A stretch of DNA of 54,292 nt from Bacteriovoracaceae bacterium (lineage in GTDB: Bacteria; Bdellovibrionota; Bacteriovoracia; Bacteriovoracales; Bacteriovoracaceae). Position 1 is the stretch's first letter. Every line of letters starts with the position of its first letter. The DNA lies in NCBI GenBank assembly GCA_003245675.1, contig QKCN01000095.1, positions 1 to 54,292 on the forward strand. Direction: 5' to 3'. Below the pieces are notes generated by a model. That model saw only the letters and a program-made list of their open reading frames with translations, searched no databases and had not been told where the DNA came from. The translations under genes and the position numbers were made by a program. Shown here in pieces: positions 1 through 8,593 of the stretch.

Positions 1-28
1 AGGTAGGCAACTTTTTTTCTTTTTAGTG

Positions 29-55
29 TAAAATTTTATTCAGAATGTCCGAAAG
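29..55 (+). promoter_or_regulatory. candidate sigma-28-like promoter of the receiver gene
   Basis: Seen: TAAAATTT (29-36), 11-nt spacer, TCCGAAAG (48-55). Against TAAAGTTT-N11-GCCGATAA this is 7/8 and 5/8 matches with the exact consensus spacing. The predicted transcript start near 62 gives a leader of about 40 nt, and a GGAG ribosome site lies before the ATG at 103. The -10 half is weak, so the call rests mainly on the -35 half, the spacing and the resemblance to stronger copies elsewhere in the window. Confidence 0.45.
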
Positions 56-102
56 ATGTTTGAAATGTGTTTTTACGTTAGCAGCAAAATGGAGACTATA
101 AA

Positions 103-513
103 ATGAGTATTCCCAAGAACATAAATTTTCTTATTGTTGATGACTTCTTTTCAGTCCGAAAAATCGTGGTATCAAGTTTAAAGCGTATGGGGTTTTCTGG
201 ACAATTTTACGAAGCAGAGAATATTGCAGATGCAGAAACTATTTTACGAGAACACCAAGGAGCAGATGATCAAGTGCATTTTGTGTGTTCAGACTGGGAT
301 ATGCCAGGAGGAAGCGGTCTTGATTTTCTAAAAATAGTAAGGGCCGATGATCAATTTAAAAATCTCCCCTTTTTAATGATCACCGCTGTTGGCGAAAGGG
401 ATAATGTTTTAGCAGCAGTTCAAGCTGGTGCAAGCAATTATCTTATGAAACCTTGGACAATGCCCGATTTTACAAAAAAAATCGATGCTGTTTGGACCAA
501 ACACCATAAATAA
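103..513 (+). CDS. CheY-like single-domain response regulator
   Basis: A 136-residue protein that is entirely a receiver domain. The acidic pair is D13-D14, the predicted phosphoacceptor is D64 in SDWDMP, the switch Thr is T94 and the conserved Lys is K116 in LMKPW, so all key residues are present. No output domain follows, so it should act by docking to a partner, as CheY does at the flagellar motor. GGAG sits just upstream of the ATG. The next gene starts 12 nt downstream on the same strand and encodes a degenerate HD-GYP protein, a possible partner. CheY proper cannot be told from a stand-alone receiver, so no symbol is given. Confidence 0.93.
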   Translation: MSIPKNINFLIVDDFFSVRKIVVSSLKRMGFSGQFYEAENIADAETILREHQGADDQVHFVCSDWDMPGGSGLDFLKIVRADDQFKNLPFLMITAVGERDNVLAAVQAGASNYLMKPWTMPDFTKKIDAVWTKHHK

Positions 514-525
514 AAGAAGCAAGAA

Positions 526-1857
526 ATGAAGCAAATTGTTTTTATCACAGGAAAACAGGCAAAATTGCAAGAGCTCTTGCGCAATCTAGAAGGAAATGTT
601 TCAGGAAACTTGATTGAGCGTGAAACAATTGATGACGTCTTAGCACTTTTATCCTTAGTCAGAGATATCGATTTGATTATCACTCCAGAGCAACTTCCCA
701 AAGAGGGTTCTGTTGCCGCCAAACTATCTGAATTCCTTATTTCCAGTGATCTCCAAATTCCGCTTCTTATCTCAGGAGAAAACGCTCAGGCATCTGAGGG
801 GATTCATGTAATTCCTCCTTCTCAGCTAACTGTAGAACACCTAACGGACAAAATTGAAACACTCCTTGGTGGACATGTTGATAGCTCTGGTAAAAAAATT
901 GAAACGACAACCTATCATCCTCTTCCACTAAGTTATCTCTATTATGTCAAAACTCTCCCCTGTCATATTTACAAAAAGGTATCCGATAAGCCTAGCTACA
1001 ATGTGCTAATTCGTATCGATCAAGATCTTTCCAAAGAACTATTGGATACAGTTGGCAAAGAATACAAAGAAGTATTTGTTCCAAGAGAGTATCACCCCAA
1101 CCTCATCAATAATATTACCAACTCAATGACTGCCCATTTCTCTGCGGCGGGATTGACTCTTGAAAATCGTCTGAAAGCAAATTCTAGCCTTTATACTATT
1201 TTGAAAAAAGAAATTAATCTTTTTGGAATCAACCATAGTATTTCCTACTTAGTAGAATTAGTGTTTCAATCAGTTTTAGAAGGGGCCATGGAAGTCTTCG
1301 ATAAAGAAGGACTTCAACAATATGCTCAAAAAATTTCAGAAAGTACGACAACTTTTGCTTATAAAATTGTCCACTTGAATGCTCTTTATGCTTGCTACTT
1401 GATGACAAAGCTCGTGCGGGAATTTGTTGAATATCAAATAATTGTTGGCTACCTTGCCTTCTTTTCTGATATCGCACTCCCCGACCGCTACTTAAAAATC
1501 AGAAGTACGGAAATGCTAAAAGCTTTGGGAAATATACCGGCCGATGAAGATGCAACCATTCGAGAACACGCACTGAGGGCTTCTCGCATTATTGGAGAAT
1601 ACCGCCAAGCACCAACTGGTGTGGCCAATCTAATAAAGAAACATCACGGTGCAAATGATGGAATTGGCTTTCCTGATAAGCTTCCCGACGACGTGAATAA
1701 GATTATTATGGTTTTCTTTATTACAGAAACAATGACTCATGCAATGCTAGCACAAGGTGTTCCCTACCTTACCAAAGAAGTTATTGATTCAGTTGCGCCC
1801 AAGTTTGATGGACCCAATCAGCAGAAAATCATTAAAGTCTTACACTCTATTTGCTAG
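526..1857 (+). CDS. degenerate HD-GYP-like protein with N-terminal pseudo-receiver
   Basis: 443 residues. The first 120 or so have a receiver-like alpha/beta pattern but no acidic pair, so any phosphorylation is doubtful. The C-terminal third resembles HD-GYP cyclic-di-GMP phosphodiesterases: a His in REHALRASRII, then HHGANDGIGFP, close to the canonical HHExxDGSGYP. The signature HD pair is replaced by Ser-Asp in AFFSDIALP, so the metal centre is probably incomplete and the protein may bind rather than hydrolyse its ligand. It is probably cotranscribed with the receiver 12 nt upstream. The 3' end overlaps the convergent serine hydrolase gene by 11 nt. The family assignment is moderate; loss of activity is inference. 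Confidence 0.7.
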   Translation: MKQIVFITGKQAKLQELLRNLEGNVSGNLIERETIDDVLALLSLVRDIDLIITPEQLPKEGSVAAKLSEFLISSDLQIPLLISGENAQASEGIHVIPPSQLTVEHLTDKIETLLGGHVDSSGKKIETTTYHPLPLSYLYYVKTLPCHIYKKVSDKPSYNVLIRIDQDLSKELLDTVGKEYKEVFVPREYHPNLINNITNSMTAHFSAAGLTLENRLKANSSLYTILKKEINLFGINHSISYLVELVFQSVLEGAMEVFDKEGLQQYAQKISESTTTFAYKIVHLNALYACYLMTKLVREFVEYQIIVGYLAFFSDIALPDRYLKIRSTEMLKALGNIPADEDATIREHALRASRIIGEYRQAPTGVANLIKKHHGANDGIGFPDKLPDDVNKIIMVFFITETMTHAMLAQGVPYLTKEVIDSVAPKFDGPNQQKIIKVLHSIC

Positions 1858-3013
1858 AATCGGGTTCTGTCACAGGAAAGTAAAGCTTGCCTATTTCAGT
1901 GGCAATGGCCCGACGTAAAGCAATCAGATTGCGTTTTCCCTTCAAAGAATCGCCATAATAGACCCTATTCGTTAGAATAAGGATCATAATGCCTTGCCCC
2001 TTTTCTAGCCACACAGACGTTCCTGTATAACCTGAATGTCCAAAAGAGCTTTCTTTAGGAATAATTTCTCCGCGCAGACTATCTGCATAGGGAGAGAGGA
2101 CATCAAATCCAAGTGCGCGAATAGCATCACCAGCAACACTCGTCATTTGTGCAACGGTTTCTTTCTTAAGTAGCTCCTGCCCGTCATCAAGAAAAATGCT
2201 CATAAATTTTGCAAGATCTGGCATCGTCGCGAAAACACCTGCATGTCCAGCAGCTCCCCCAATTAAACGGGCACGTGGATCATGAGGAATTCCCTTCAAT
2301 TGATTAGGGATAGTTGGGGCCAAGCGATCAAATAGGGCCTCGCTCGGATAGAAATAAGTGTCTTCGAGCTTAAGTGGCTTAAAAATTGATTCTTCCACAA
2401 AACTTGCAAAAGGCTTTTCAGCGACTTTTTCGACAATTCTAGAAAGGGTCATATAACCGATATCACTGTAAATGAACTTTTCACCAACTTCCGCACTCAT
2501 TTTGGTATTAAATACATTTTCCCACATTTCCTCTTTGGTATAGCGCGCGCTATCTAAGTCTGCGAGACTATTTACTGGGGCCAAACCAGAGCTATGAGTT
2601 AAAAGATGGGTAATAGTGATTTGCTTTTTCTCTTCCGTTTTAAAAGCATCAATATAATTAGAAACAAGATCTGTATATTTGATTTTGCCTTGATCAACGA
2701 GCAATCCAATGGCCGTCGCGGTATAAATCTTGGAAATAGAGGCTAAATCATAAATCGTATTTTCTTGAACTGGAATTTCTGAAATTTTTTTAACTTTATT
2801 AAGTGGTATGAGATCGATCTCTTGTGCGCCAAACATTTTTTTATAAAGAGGTTCACCTTTTTGATTGGCCACCCAGATGATCCCACCAGGAATCAGCTTT
2901 TTATTCCATTCTGTTTCCAGAATAGGCTGAACAATTTTCTCAAAATCTTCTTGAGTCTGTGCCATCAAACTTAAAGGCAATAAAATGGCGATGATTAAAA
3001 AGATCTTTTTCAT
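1847..3013 (-). CDS. exported serine hydrolase, beta-lactamase/esterase (class C-like) family
   Basis: 388 residues with an N-terminal signal peptide ending near LMAQ. Motifs of the penicillin-binding serine hydrolase fold are in order: S92-x-x-K95 (SISK) with the nucleophile Ser, Y182-S-D as the second motif, and HSG at 326-328 in place of KTG. This matches the beta-lactamase-related family of esterases, DD-peptidases and amino-peptidases. It should act in the periplasm or outside the cell on an ester or peptide substrate that cannot be deduced. An AAGGGGGAG ribosome site supports the ATG at 3013. It is divergent from the lipoprotein at 3092, and a TATAAT on the minus strand at 3042-3047 is a possible -10. 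Confidence 0.88.
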   Translation of the reverse strand: MKKIFLIIAILLPLSLMAQTQEDFEKIVQPILETEWNKKLIPGGIIWVANQKGEPLYKKMFGAQEIDLIPLNKVKKISEIPVQENTIYDLASISKIYTATAIGLLVDQGKIKYTDLVSNYIDAFKTEEKKQITITHLLTHSSGLAPVNSLADLDSARYTKEEMWENVFNTKMSAEVGEKFIYSDIGYMTLSRIVEKVAEKPFASFVEESIFKPLKLEDTYFYPSEALFDRLAPTIPNQLKGIPHDPRARLIGGAAGHAGVFATMPDLAKFMSIFLDDGQELLKKETVAQMTSVAGDAIRALGFDVLSPYADSLRGEIIPKESSFGHSGYTGTSVWLEKGQGIMILILTNRVYYGDSLKGKRNLIALRRAIATEIGKLYFPVTEPDSSK

Positions 3014-3091
3014 ATTGACTCCCCCTTATTTTACAAAGAGCATTATAAAGTGATTGTTTATAGATTTTCCAGCTAAAATTTGGGAGTAATA

Positions 3092-3628
3092 ATGAAACTT
3101 GCCTCTATCCTATTGATTTTTATGAACCTATTGTCCTGTACAGGAGAGCAAATGCCACAAAAAGTTAGTCAAAAAGAAGATCAATTGATGAAAAGCTTTT
3201 CTGTTATTGATTCTGAAAAACATGAATACTCATTCCACCTTCCAAATGAAAAGAAACTAACAGTTCTTTTCTATTTTGCGACCTGGTGTCCAGATTGCCA
3301 TAAGGAAATTCCCTACCTAAAACAGGTCGTGGAAAAATTTAAAAGCAATGATGCTGTTCAATTTATGGGAATCCGCACCTTCACTCACAAAGATAAAGAA
3401 AACGACCTTCAAAGATTTATGAGTAAATTTGAACCCAACTTCCCAATCTATACAGACCCAAAATCAGAAGAGTTCCCCAAAGGAAGGCTTGTCGCAGATC
3501 ATGCAATCACTTGGGTTCCAACAGTTAAGCTCGTAACTTCTCAGGGTGAAGTATTTAAAGTCAAGGCCTACTCTGAATATCAAACATATATCGAAGACCT
3601 AGAGAAATTCATCAAGGAAAAACTTTAA
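3092..3628 (+). CDS. thioredoxin-like (TlpA/ResA-type) lipoprotein
   Basis: 178 residues. A short signal peptide ends in the lipobox LLSC (C16), so the protein should be membrane-anchored. The thioredoxin fold follows, with the redox motif WCPDC (C66, C69) in FYFATWCPDCHKEIPYL, and later an Ile-Thr-Trp-Val-Pro stretch that supplies the cis-Pro region. TlpA/ResA proteins reduce periplasmic disulfides, for example in cytochrome c maturation or on exported Cys-rich proteins. The start at 3092 is chosen because GGGAG lies 5 nt upstream; an in-frame TTG at 3080 would place that site inside the gene. A bidirectional terminator follows directly. Confidence 0.9.
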   Translation: MKLASILLIFMNLLSCTGEQMPQKVSQKEDQLMKSFSVIDSEKHEYSFHLPNEKKLTVLFYFATWCPDCHKEIPYLKQVVEKFKSNDAVQFMGIRTFTHKDKENDLQRFMSKFEPNFPIYTDPKSEEFPKGRLVADHAITWVPTVKLVTSQGEVFKVKAYSEYQTYIEDLEKFIKEKL

Positions 3629-3632
3629 ATAA

Positions 3633-3657
3633 AAAAGGGGCCGTAAAGGCCCCTTTT
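3633..3657. terminator. bidirectional intrinsic terminator between the TlpA-like gene and glnN
   Basis: GGGGCC (3637-3642) pairs with GGCCCC (3648-3653) around a 5-nt loop, flanked by an A-run (3631-3636) and TTTT (3654-3657). Each strand therefore has a GC stem followed by a T-run. It lies between two convergent stop codons (3628 and 3660). Confidence 0.9.
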
Positions 3658-3659
3658 GT

Positions 3660-5852
3660 CTATCTAGCAAACAATAAATCGTAAGACTTAGGCAATGGCC
3701 AAAGATTATCAGGGATAATATCTTCTATCTCATTGCATAGCTCCGAAAGAGCTTCCATTTGAGGAAACAGAGTATTAGCAATAAAGTCTGCCTCTTCCTC
3801 AAATTGACTGCTGCGTTTAGCATATGATTGAGCCAATTTGTCTACGCTATCTTGCAAGCGAATGGCCATGCTCTCTAAACGTGACAAAATAGAATCGGTC
3901 AACACTGAATTATGGCTATTTTGCTTTTGGAGCGTAAGCAATTGCAATAGCTCTTTTTGATAAGAGAAAAGAACTGGCATAACATGTTGCTCAACCATTA
4001 AATGAAGAGTTTTATACTCAATTTCACGATGCTTGATATAGCGCTCTAAGAGGACATTGTAACGAGTCAAAAGCTCTCCTGAGCGAAAAATCCCTGTGCG
4101 CTCAAAGAAAGCGATTTTATTTTTATCTTTAAACGCTGCAAGTGCTGCAACAGTGTTCTTCAAATTAGGAAGACCTCGTCTTTCAGCTTCTTTAAGCCAA
4201 TCTTCGCTATAGCCATCTCCATTGAAGATAACATTTTCAGATTGAACGAAAAAAGTTTTTGCCAATTTGAGTAGTGCTTCATCAGCAGAACTTCCCTTTG
4301 CCAGTTCATCTTTGAGCATTTGAGTGGCATCTAAGACGACATCACAAAAGGCAGCATTGAGAACGGCCAGCGGAAACCCAACTGCCGCGGTAGATCCCAC
4401 GGCACGAAATTCAAATTTATTACCAGTAAAGGCAAAAGGCGATGTCCTATTGCGATCGGTGTTGTCTTTCAAAAGCTTCACCAGTTGACGAGCGCCCATA
4501 TCCAATTCAGCGACTGCACTTCCAGAAGTATTGCGCCCTTCACTAAGGTCTTTAAAGATATTAGTTAAGGTCGTCCCAAGAAAAACGGACAAGATAGAAG
4601 GAGGCGCTTCATTTGCGCCTAGACGATGATCATTGCCGTGAGAAGCGATTGAAGCTCGAATAATCTCAGGATGGCGACGAATAGTCTCCAAGGCCATGGA
4701 TACACAGGCTAAAAAGATTTTGTTCTCATGAGGAGTTTGACCTGGTTCAAAAAGATTAATCCCAGTATTTGTAGCAAGTGACCAGTTCAAGTGCTTTCCA
4801 CTACCATTAATCCCTTGAAAAGGCTTTTCATGCAAAAGCACTACAAAGTCATGCTTCTTGGCAACTTTCTTTAAAGTTGTCATCACGAGATGGTTATGGT
4901 CAGAAGCAATATTTCCTTCTGAAAAAATACAAGCTAATTCAAATTGTCCGGGGGCAACTTCGTTGTGGCGAGTCTTTGCTGGAACTCCCACTTTATAGAG
5001 CTCAATTTCCACTTCTTGCATAAAATCAACAACACGCTCAGGAATCTCTCCAAAGTAATGATCTTCCAATTGCTGATTACGAGAAGTAAGAGACCCAATA
5101 AGGGTTCTTCCAGTCATCACAAGGTCGCGGCGTTGGAAATAAAATGCTTTATCCACAAGAAAATATTCTTGTTCAGCACCGCAAGTTACAATGACATTCT
5201 CAACATCGGTTAGTCCCGCTGTTTTTAAAAACTCTGTCGTTAAGTGATTTACTTTATTCAAGCTTCTCAAAAGAGGTGTTTTAATATCGAGAGCATCACC
5301 ATGGTAAGATACAAAAGCGGTAGGAATACAAAGTGTTTTACCATTAGTATTTTCAATCAAGAAAATAGGAGAAGTAACATCCCACGCAGTATAACCACGA
5401 GCTTCAAAAGTGCTCCGCGCCCCCCCATGAGGAAAGCTAGAGGCATCAGGCTCTCCTTGCATAAGTTGAGATACGCCGAGCTTTTCAATGGGCTGTCCAT
5501 TTTTTCCAATATTTAAAAAGGCATCATGTTTTTCTGCGGTTGTTCCTGTCAAAGGTTGGAACCAGTGACAAAAGTGAGTTGCTCCTTTACTCATGGCCCA
5601 TTGAGTAACGGCATTGGCGTAAATAGAAGCAAGCTCTTGGCTTAAGGGCTTTCCTTCTTCAATCATCTGAACGAGTTCTCTTTTAACCATTTCGCTAATC
5701 AAGGATGTCTTCTCAATCGAAAACACATTTTCACCAAAATACTCGCTCACTGCCAATTTTTTTCCGCTCAATTTATTGGTCGGAATGTCAGCGAATTTGC
5801 GAGGGCGATCAATTGCTTCTGCCCGAGCTTTCTCTCTTGCATTAATAGTCAT
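3660..5852 (-). CDS. glnN: glutamine synthetase type III
   Basis: 730 residues, the usual length of GSIII and much longer than GSI or GSII. It condenses glutamate and ammonia with ATP to glutamine. Diagnostic segments include HWFQPLTG near residues 96-103, the Gly-rich stretch FPHGGARSTFEARGYTAWD at about 140-158, CGAEQEYFLVD, NGSGKHLNWSL and a C-terminal NRTSPFAFTGNKFEFRAVGS. The ATG at 5852 is preceded by AGGAG at 5859-5863; a longer in-frame reading to 5984 would run through the end of htpX and has no such support. Only one nucleotide separates the htpX stop from this start, suggesting translational coupling. Confidence 0.95.
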   Translation of the reverse strand: MTINAREKARAEAIDRPRKFADIPTNKLSGKKLAVSEYFGENVFSIEKTSLISEMVKRELVQMIEEGKPLSQELASIYANAVTQWAMSKGATHFCHWFQPLTGTTAEKHDAFLNIGKNGQPIEKLGVSQLMQGEPDASSFPHGGARSTFEARGYTAWDVTSPIFLIENTNGKTLCIPTAFVSYHGDALDIKTPLLRSLNKVNHLTTEFLKTAGLTDVENVIVTCGAEQEYFLVDKAFYFQRRDLVMTGRTLIGSLTSRNQQLEDHYFGEIPERVVDFMQEVEIELYKVGVPAKTRHNEVAPGQFELACIFSEGNIASDHNHLVMTTLKKVAKKHDFVVLLHEKPFQGINGSGKHLNWSLATNTGINLFEPGQTPHENKIFLACVSMALETIRRHPEIIRASIASHGNDHRLGANEAPPSILSVFLGTTLTNIFKDLSEGRNTSGSAVAELDMGARQLVKLLKDNTDRNRTSPFAFTGNKFEFRAVGSTAAVGFPLAVLNAAFCDVVLDATQMLKDELAKGSSADEALLKLAKTFFVQSENVIFNGDGYSEDWLKEAERRGLPNLKNTVAALAAFKDKNKIAFFERTGIFRSGELLTRYNVLLERYIKHREIEYKTLHLMVEQHVMPVLFSYQKELLQLLTLQKQNSHNSVLTDSILSRLESMAIRLQDSVDKLAQSYAKRSSQFEEEADFIANTLFPQMEALSELCNEIEDIIPDNLWPLPKSYDLLFAR

Positions 5853-5853
5853 G

Positions 5854-6759
5854 CTAAACTCCTTTCTCCAGCTCTTGAATCCTTTCTTCAAGTGGAGGAT
5901 GGGTTGATAAAAGTTCCGTAAAACTTTTGGGGGATGATATTTTAAAACACTTAATATTATCTGCTGATGCAGGAAGGGCATCATAAGTTCTTTGTAGGGC
6001 CTTCAAAGCCGCAATCATTTTCCCTCTTCCTGCAATACTTGCCCCATCTCTATCGGCCGCAAACTCTCTAATGCGAGAAAAATAAGCCACTATAAACATG
6101 GCAAAAAAGCCAAGAACAACCTGCAATACATAAACAGTGAGATGATAGGCTACGCCATTAACTAGCCCTGGACTATCTTCTTCGTCGCGATCTCCGCGAA
6201 TAAAATTTTGAATTCCAAAAGCGATAATGCGGGCAAAGAACATGACAAAAGCGTTCATCACCCCTTGGACTAATGCCATAGTAACCATATCTCCATTTTT
6301 GATATGTCCTAATTCATGCCCAATGACACCTTCTAATTCTTCTTCGCTTAAGTGATGTAACGCTCCTTGCGACACGGCCATGAGAGCTGAAGATGCTGTT
6401 GCGCCTGTCGCAAAAGCATTAACTTCACGCCCTGGATAAACACCAACTTCTGGCATATTAGGAAGTCCCGCTTGCTGTGATAAACGCTGCGTCGTCATAT
6501 AGAGCCACTGAAGCTTGTGGTCTCCCACTGTATGATCAAAGACCTGAACCCCCATGGTCATTTTCACCATAAACTTTGAAAGGAGTAAGGAAATAAATGA
6601 TCCCGCCATCCCCCAAATCAAGCAAAAGACAATTAAGGAGAAATAATCAATTCCTGCAGCAGTGATATGTTCATTGACTCCTAAAATGGTGGTGACAACA
6701 GAAATAGTCAGAATGATGGCGATGTTCATTCCGAAAAAAAGCCCAAATCGTTTAAGCAT
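5854..6759 (-). CDS. htpX: HtpX-family membrane zinc metalloprotease
   Basis: 301 residues. Two hydrophobic helices occupy the first 60 residues, the zinc motif H148-E149-L-G-H152 follows, and two more membrane helices come after it, the standard HtpX arrangement with a cytoplasmic catalytic site. A third zinc-ligand Glu is likely in IREFAADRDGASIAG. HtpX degrades damaged membrane proteins. The start has a strong GGGAGGA ribosome site. The gene is followed with a 1-nt gap by glnN and preceded by a leader containing a hairpin (6780-6809). Confidence 0.95.
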   Translation of the reverse strand: MLKRFGLFFGMNIAIILTISVVTTILGVNEHITAAGIDYFSLIVFCLIWGMAGSFISLLLSKFMVKMTMGVQVFDHTVGDHKLQWLYMTTQRLSQQAGLPNMPEVGVYPGREVNAFATGATASSALMAVSQGALHHLSEEELEGVIGHELGHIKNGDMVTMALVQGVMNAFVMFFARIIAFGIQNFIRGDRDEEDSPGLVNGVAYHLTVYVLQVVLGFFAMFIVAYFSRIREFAADRDGASIAGRGKMIAALKALQRTYDALPASADNIKCFKISSPKSFTELLSTHPPLEERIQELEKGV

Positions 6760-6779
6760 ATAAATCCTCCCAATCCATC

Positions 6780-6809
6780 TGAAGGGAAAGCCTCAAGGAG
6801 ATCCCTTCA
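6780..6809 (-). repeat. inverted repeat in the htpX leader
   Basis: TGAAGGGA (6780-6787) and TCCCTTCA (6802-6809) form a perfect 8-bp stem with a 14-nt loop. There is no T-run, so it is not a standard terminator. It lies just upstream of the htpX ribosome site and could affect translation or mRNA stability. Confidence 0.5.
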
Positions 6810-6841
6810 AATGGTCTCTCCTATCTCATATTTAGCTAAAA

Positions 6842-6870
6842 GCTATAAATGATTTTTTTTAATTTGTCAT
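6842..6870 (-). promoter_or_regulatory. candidate sigma-70-like promoter of htpX-glnN
   Basis: On the minus strand ATGACA (6865-6870), 17-nt spacer, TATAGC (6842-6847). Five of six and four of six bases match TTGACA and TATAAT with ideal spacing. It lies between the pyk stop and htpX and would give a leader of about 75 nt that includes the hairpin. Confidence 0.45.
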
Positions 6871-6897
6871 GAGACACTTTGCCAATTAAACCAAAAA

Positions 6898-8355
6898 CTA
6901 ACAAAAACTGGAAAAGGTTTTTTTCTTTAAAGGTTCCTTGAGCTTAATGATGCGAATTGAGTTGGAAGATCCATGCTCGAAGGCCCCCCTGTCTCCTTTG
7001 ACGATCACAATTTTGTCTTTTGACTTCAATTCACAAATATTGCGAATCATTTCAATAACTTCGTATTCAAATACGGGGTTTGATTCATCAACATTTTCAA
7101 GAACAAGTGGTGTCACACCCCAGCAAAGTGAAAGTTGGCCACCCACAGTTCCAGAGTCAGTCACGGCCAGAATAGGCACATTGGGACGAAAACGAGAAAA
7201 GTAGCGGGCCGTTTTACCTGAAGCCGTAAAGCAGATAATTTTGCGGGCCTTTACATTGCTAGATAAAACAGAGGCAGTATAGGCAATGGCTAGATCTGAA
7301 GCTTCAAGTCCTGTTTGTTCGAGCATAATATCGTGAAAGTCGCTTTGCTCGGCTTCATAAATGATATTGTCCATTTCTTGAATTGCTTCAAGAGGATATT
7401 TACCAGCGGCCGTCTCTCCAGAGAGCATTAGCGCATCTGTACCATCCCATACGGCATTGGCAATGTCTGTAGCTTCAGCGCGCGTACAGCTAGGATTATT
7501 AATCATCGATTCTAGCATTTGTGTGGCAGTAATGACGGGAATACCTCTTTCATTACAGGCATGAATAATGCGTTTTTGCTCACGAGGCACAGCATGATTT
7601 CCAATTTCAACGCCCATATCTCCACGCGCGACCATGATGTAATCTGAGACCTCGATGATTTCGTCGAGATTGGCCAGACCCTCAGGATTTTCGATTTTCG
7701 CAATAATGCCCATTTTAGGAGAGTGTTCATTTAAAAACTCTCTGACCTGAAGAACATCTTCTTTTCTGCGCACATAGGATAGAGCAACGAGCTCAATTCC
7801 AATGCCAATCCCAAAAAGCAAATCATCTTTATCTTTGGCAGTAAATGATGGCGTTGAAACCTTGGTATCAGGAAGGTTGATTCCCTTCTTGGATTTAAGT
7901 AGACCGCCATGGTTAATTTTAATCGTAATGGTATTTTCATTAATGCCAATAACTTTGGAGTCAATAAGACCATCGTCAAACAAAAGGCGATCACCAACTT
8001 TACAGTCCTTAGCAAAATCTTCAAACACAGAGGGAATGTACTTATCCCCACTTCTAAATTTTTCAACACCTACTTCCCATTCTTCACCATCTTTAATAAT
8101 GATAGGCTCCGCGAGATTATCAACGCGAATTTTAGGGCCTTGGAGATCAAAAAGAACGCCAACATGGACATCACGCTCACGGGCTGCTCGGCGAAGATTT
8201 TCAACAATATTTTTCTTATCCTCATGCACTCCATGACTCATATTAATTCGACAAACATCCATACCTGCATCAATCATATTTCCGATCATTGCGTATTCAG
8301 AAGATGATGGGCCAAGGGTTGCGATAATTTTTGCACGACGATGTTGGTGTTTCAT
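6898..8355 (-). CDS. pyk: pyruvate kinase
   Basis: 485 residues, normal length for bacterial pyruvate kinase, the last glycolytic step (phosphoenolpyruvate + ADP to pyruvate + ATP). Recognisable segments: N-terminal RRAKIIATLGPSS, DVCRINMSHG, the metal- and phosphate-binding IAKIENPEG, and the signature ITATQMLESM followed by RAEATDIANAVWDGTDA. The C-terminal regulatory domain contains ICFTASGKTARYFSRFRP. No clear ribosome site is visible before the ATG. A good sigma-70 promoter lies about 40-65 nt upstream. Confidence 0.97.
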   Translation of the reverse strand: MKHQHRRAKIIATLGPSSSEYAMIGNMIDAGMDVCRINMSHGVHEDKKNIVENLRRAARERDVHVGVLFDLQGPKIRVDNLAEPIIIKDGEEWEVGVEKFRSGDKYIPSVFEDFAKDCKVGDRLLFDDGLIDSKVIGINENTITIKINHGGLLKSKKGINLPDTKVSTPSFTAKDKDDLLFGIGIGIELVALSYVRRKEDVLQVREFLNEHSPKMGIIAKIENPEGLANLDEIIEVSDYIMVARGDMGVEIGNHAVPREQKRIIHACNERGIPVITATQMLESMINNPSCTRAEATDIANAVWDGTDALMLSGETAAGKYPLEAIQEMDNIIYEAEQSDFHDIMLEQTGLEASDLAIAYTASVLSSNVKARKIICFTASGKTARYFSRFRPNVPILAVTDSGTVGGQLSLCWGVTPLVLENVDESNPVFEYEVIEMIRNICELKSKDKIVIVKGDRGAFEHGSSNSIRIIKLKEPLKKKTFSSFC

Positions 8356-8392
8356 AATAGGGCATTCCGATTGTTATTAACAAGTTATGGCG

Positions 8393-8420
8393 ATTGTAGT
8401 CATTCACGGCCCGCTGTCAA
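8393..8420 (-). promoter_or_regulatory. sigma-70-type promoter of pyk
   Basis: On the minus strand TTGACA (8415-8420), 16-nt spacer, TACAAT (8393-8398): six of six and five of six consensus bases. The predicted start near 8386 gives a leader of about 30 nt before the pyk ATG. This is the best housekeeping promoter in the window and a useful contrast to the sigma-28-like sites. Confidence 0.8.
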
Positions 8421-8536
8421 GAAAGGAAATGTCAGAAATTATTGAAGATTAACAACAAGACCAAAATTTATTGTCCAATAGATTCTACTGAGAATATCAC
8501 AGACCAAAATTTCATCAAATTTTTTGCAGAAAAATC

Positions 8537-8563
8537 TAAAGTTTTTGCAGACTTAACCGATAA
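8537..8563 (+). promoter_or_regulatory. sigma-28 (FliA)-like promoter of the channel gene
   Basis: Seen: TAAAGTTT (8537-8544), exactly 11 nt, ACCGATAA (8556-8563). This matches the enterobacterial FliA consensus TAAAGTTT-N11-GCCGATAA at 15 of 16 positions. The predicted start near 8570 leaves a 24-nt leader containing GGGGTG (8581-8586) before the ATG at 8594. The rest of the 238-bp gap between pyk and this gene holds the divergent pyk promoter and no credible gene. Confidence 0.8.
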
Positions 8564-8593
8564 AGTCCATAGAAGGGCTTGGGGTGCTAATCG

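Noticed and set aside
963-989. TCATATTT-N11-TCCGATAA inside the 526-1857 gene
   Set aside because: Reaches 5/8 + 7/8 but lies within coding sequence with no gene start nearby. Kept as a measure of how often weak sigma-28-like matches occur by chance.
7731-8307. Several open frames opposite and within pyk
   Set aside because: Overlapping shadows of a clear pyruvate kinase gene with no ribosome sites or recognisable products.
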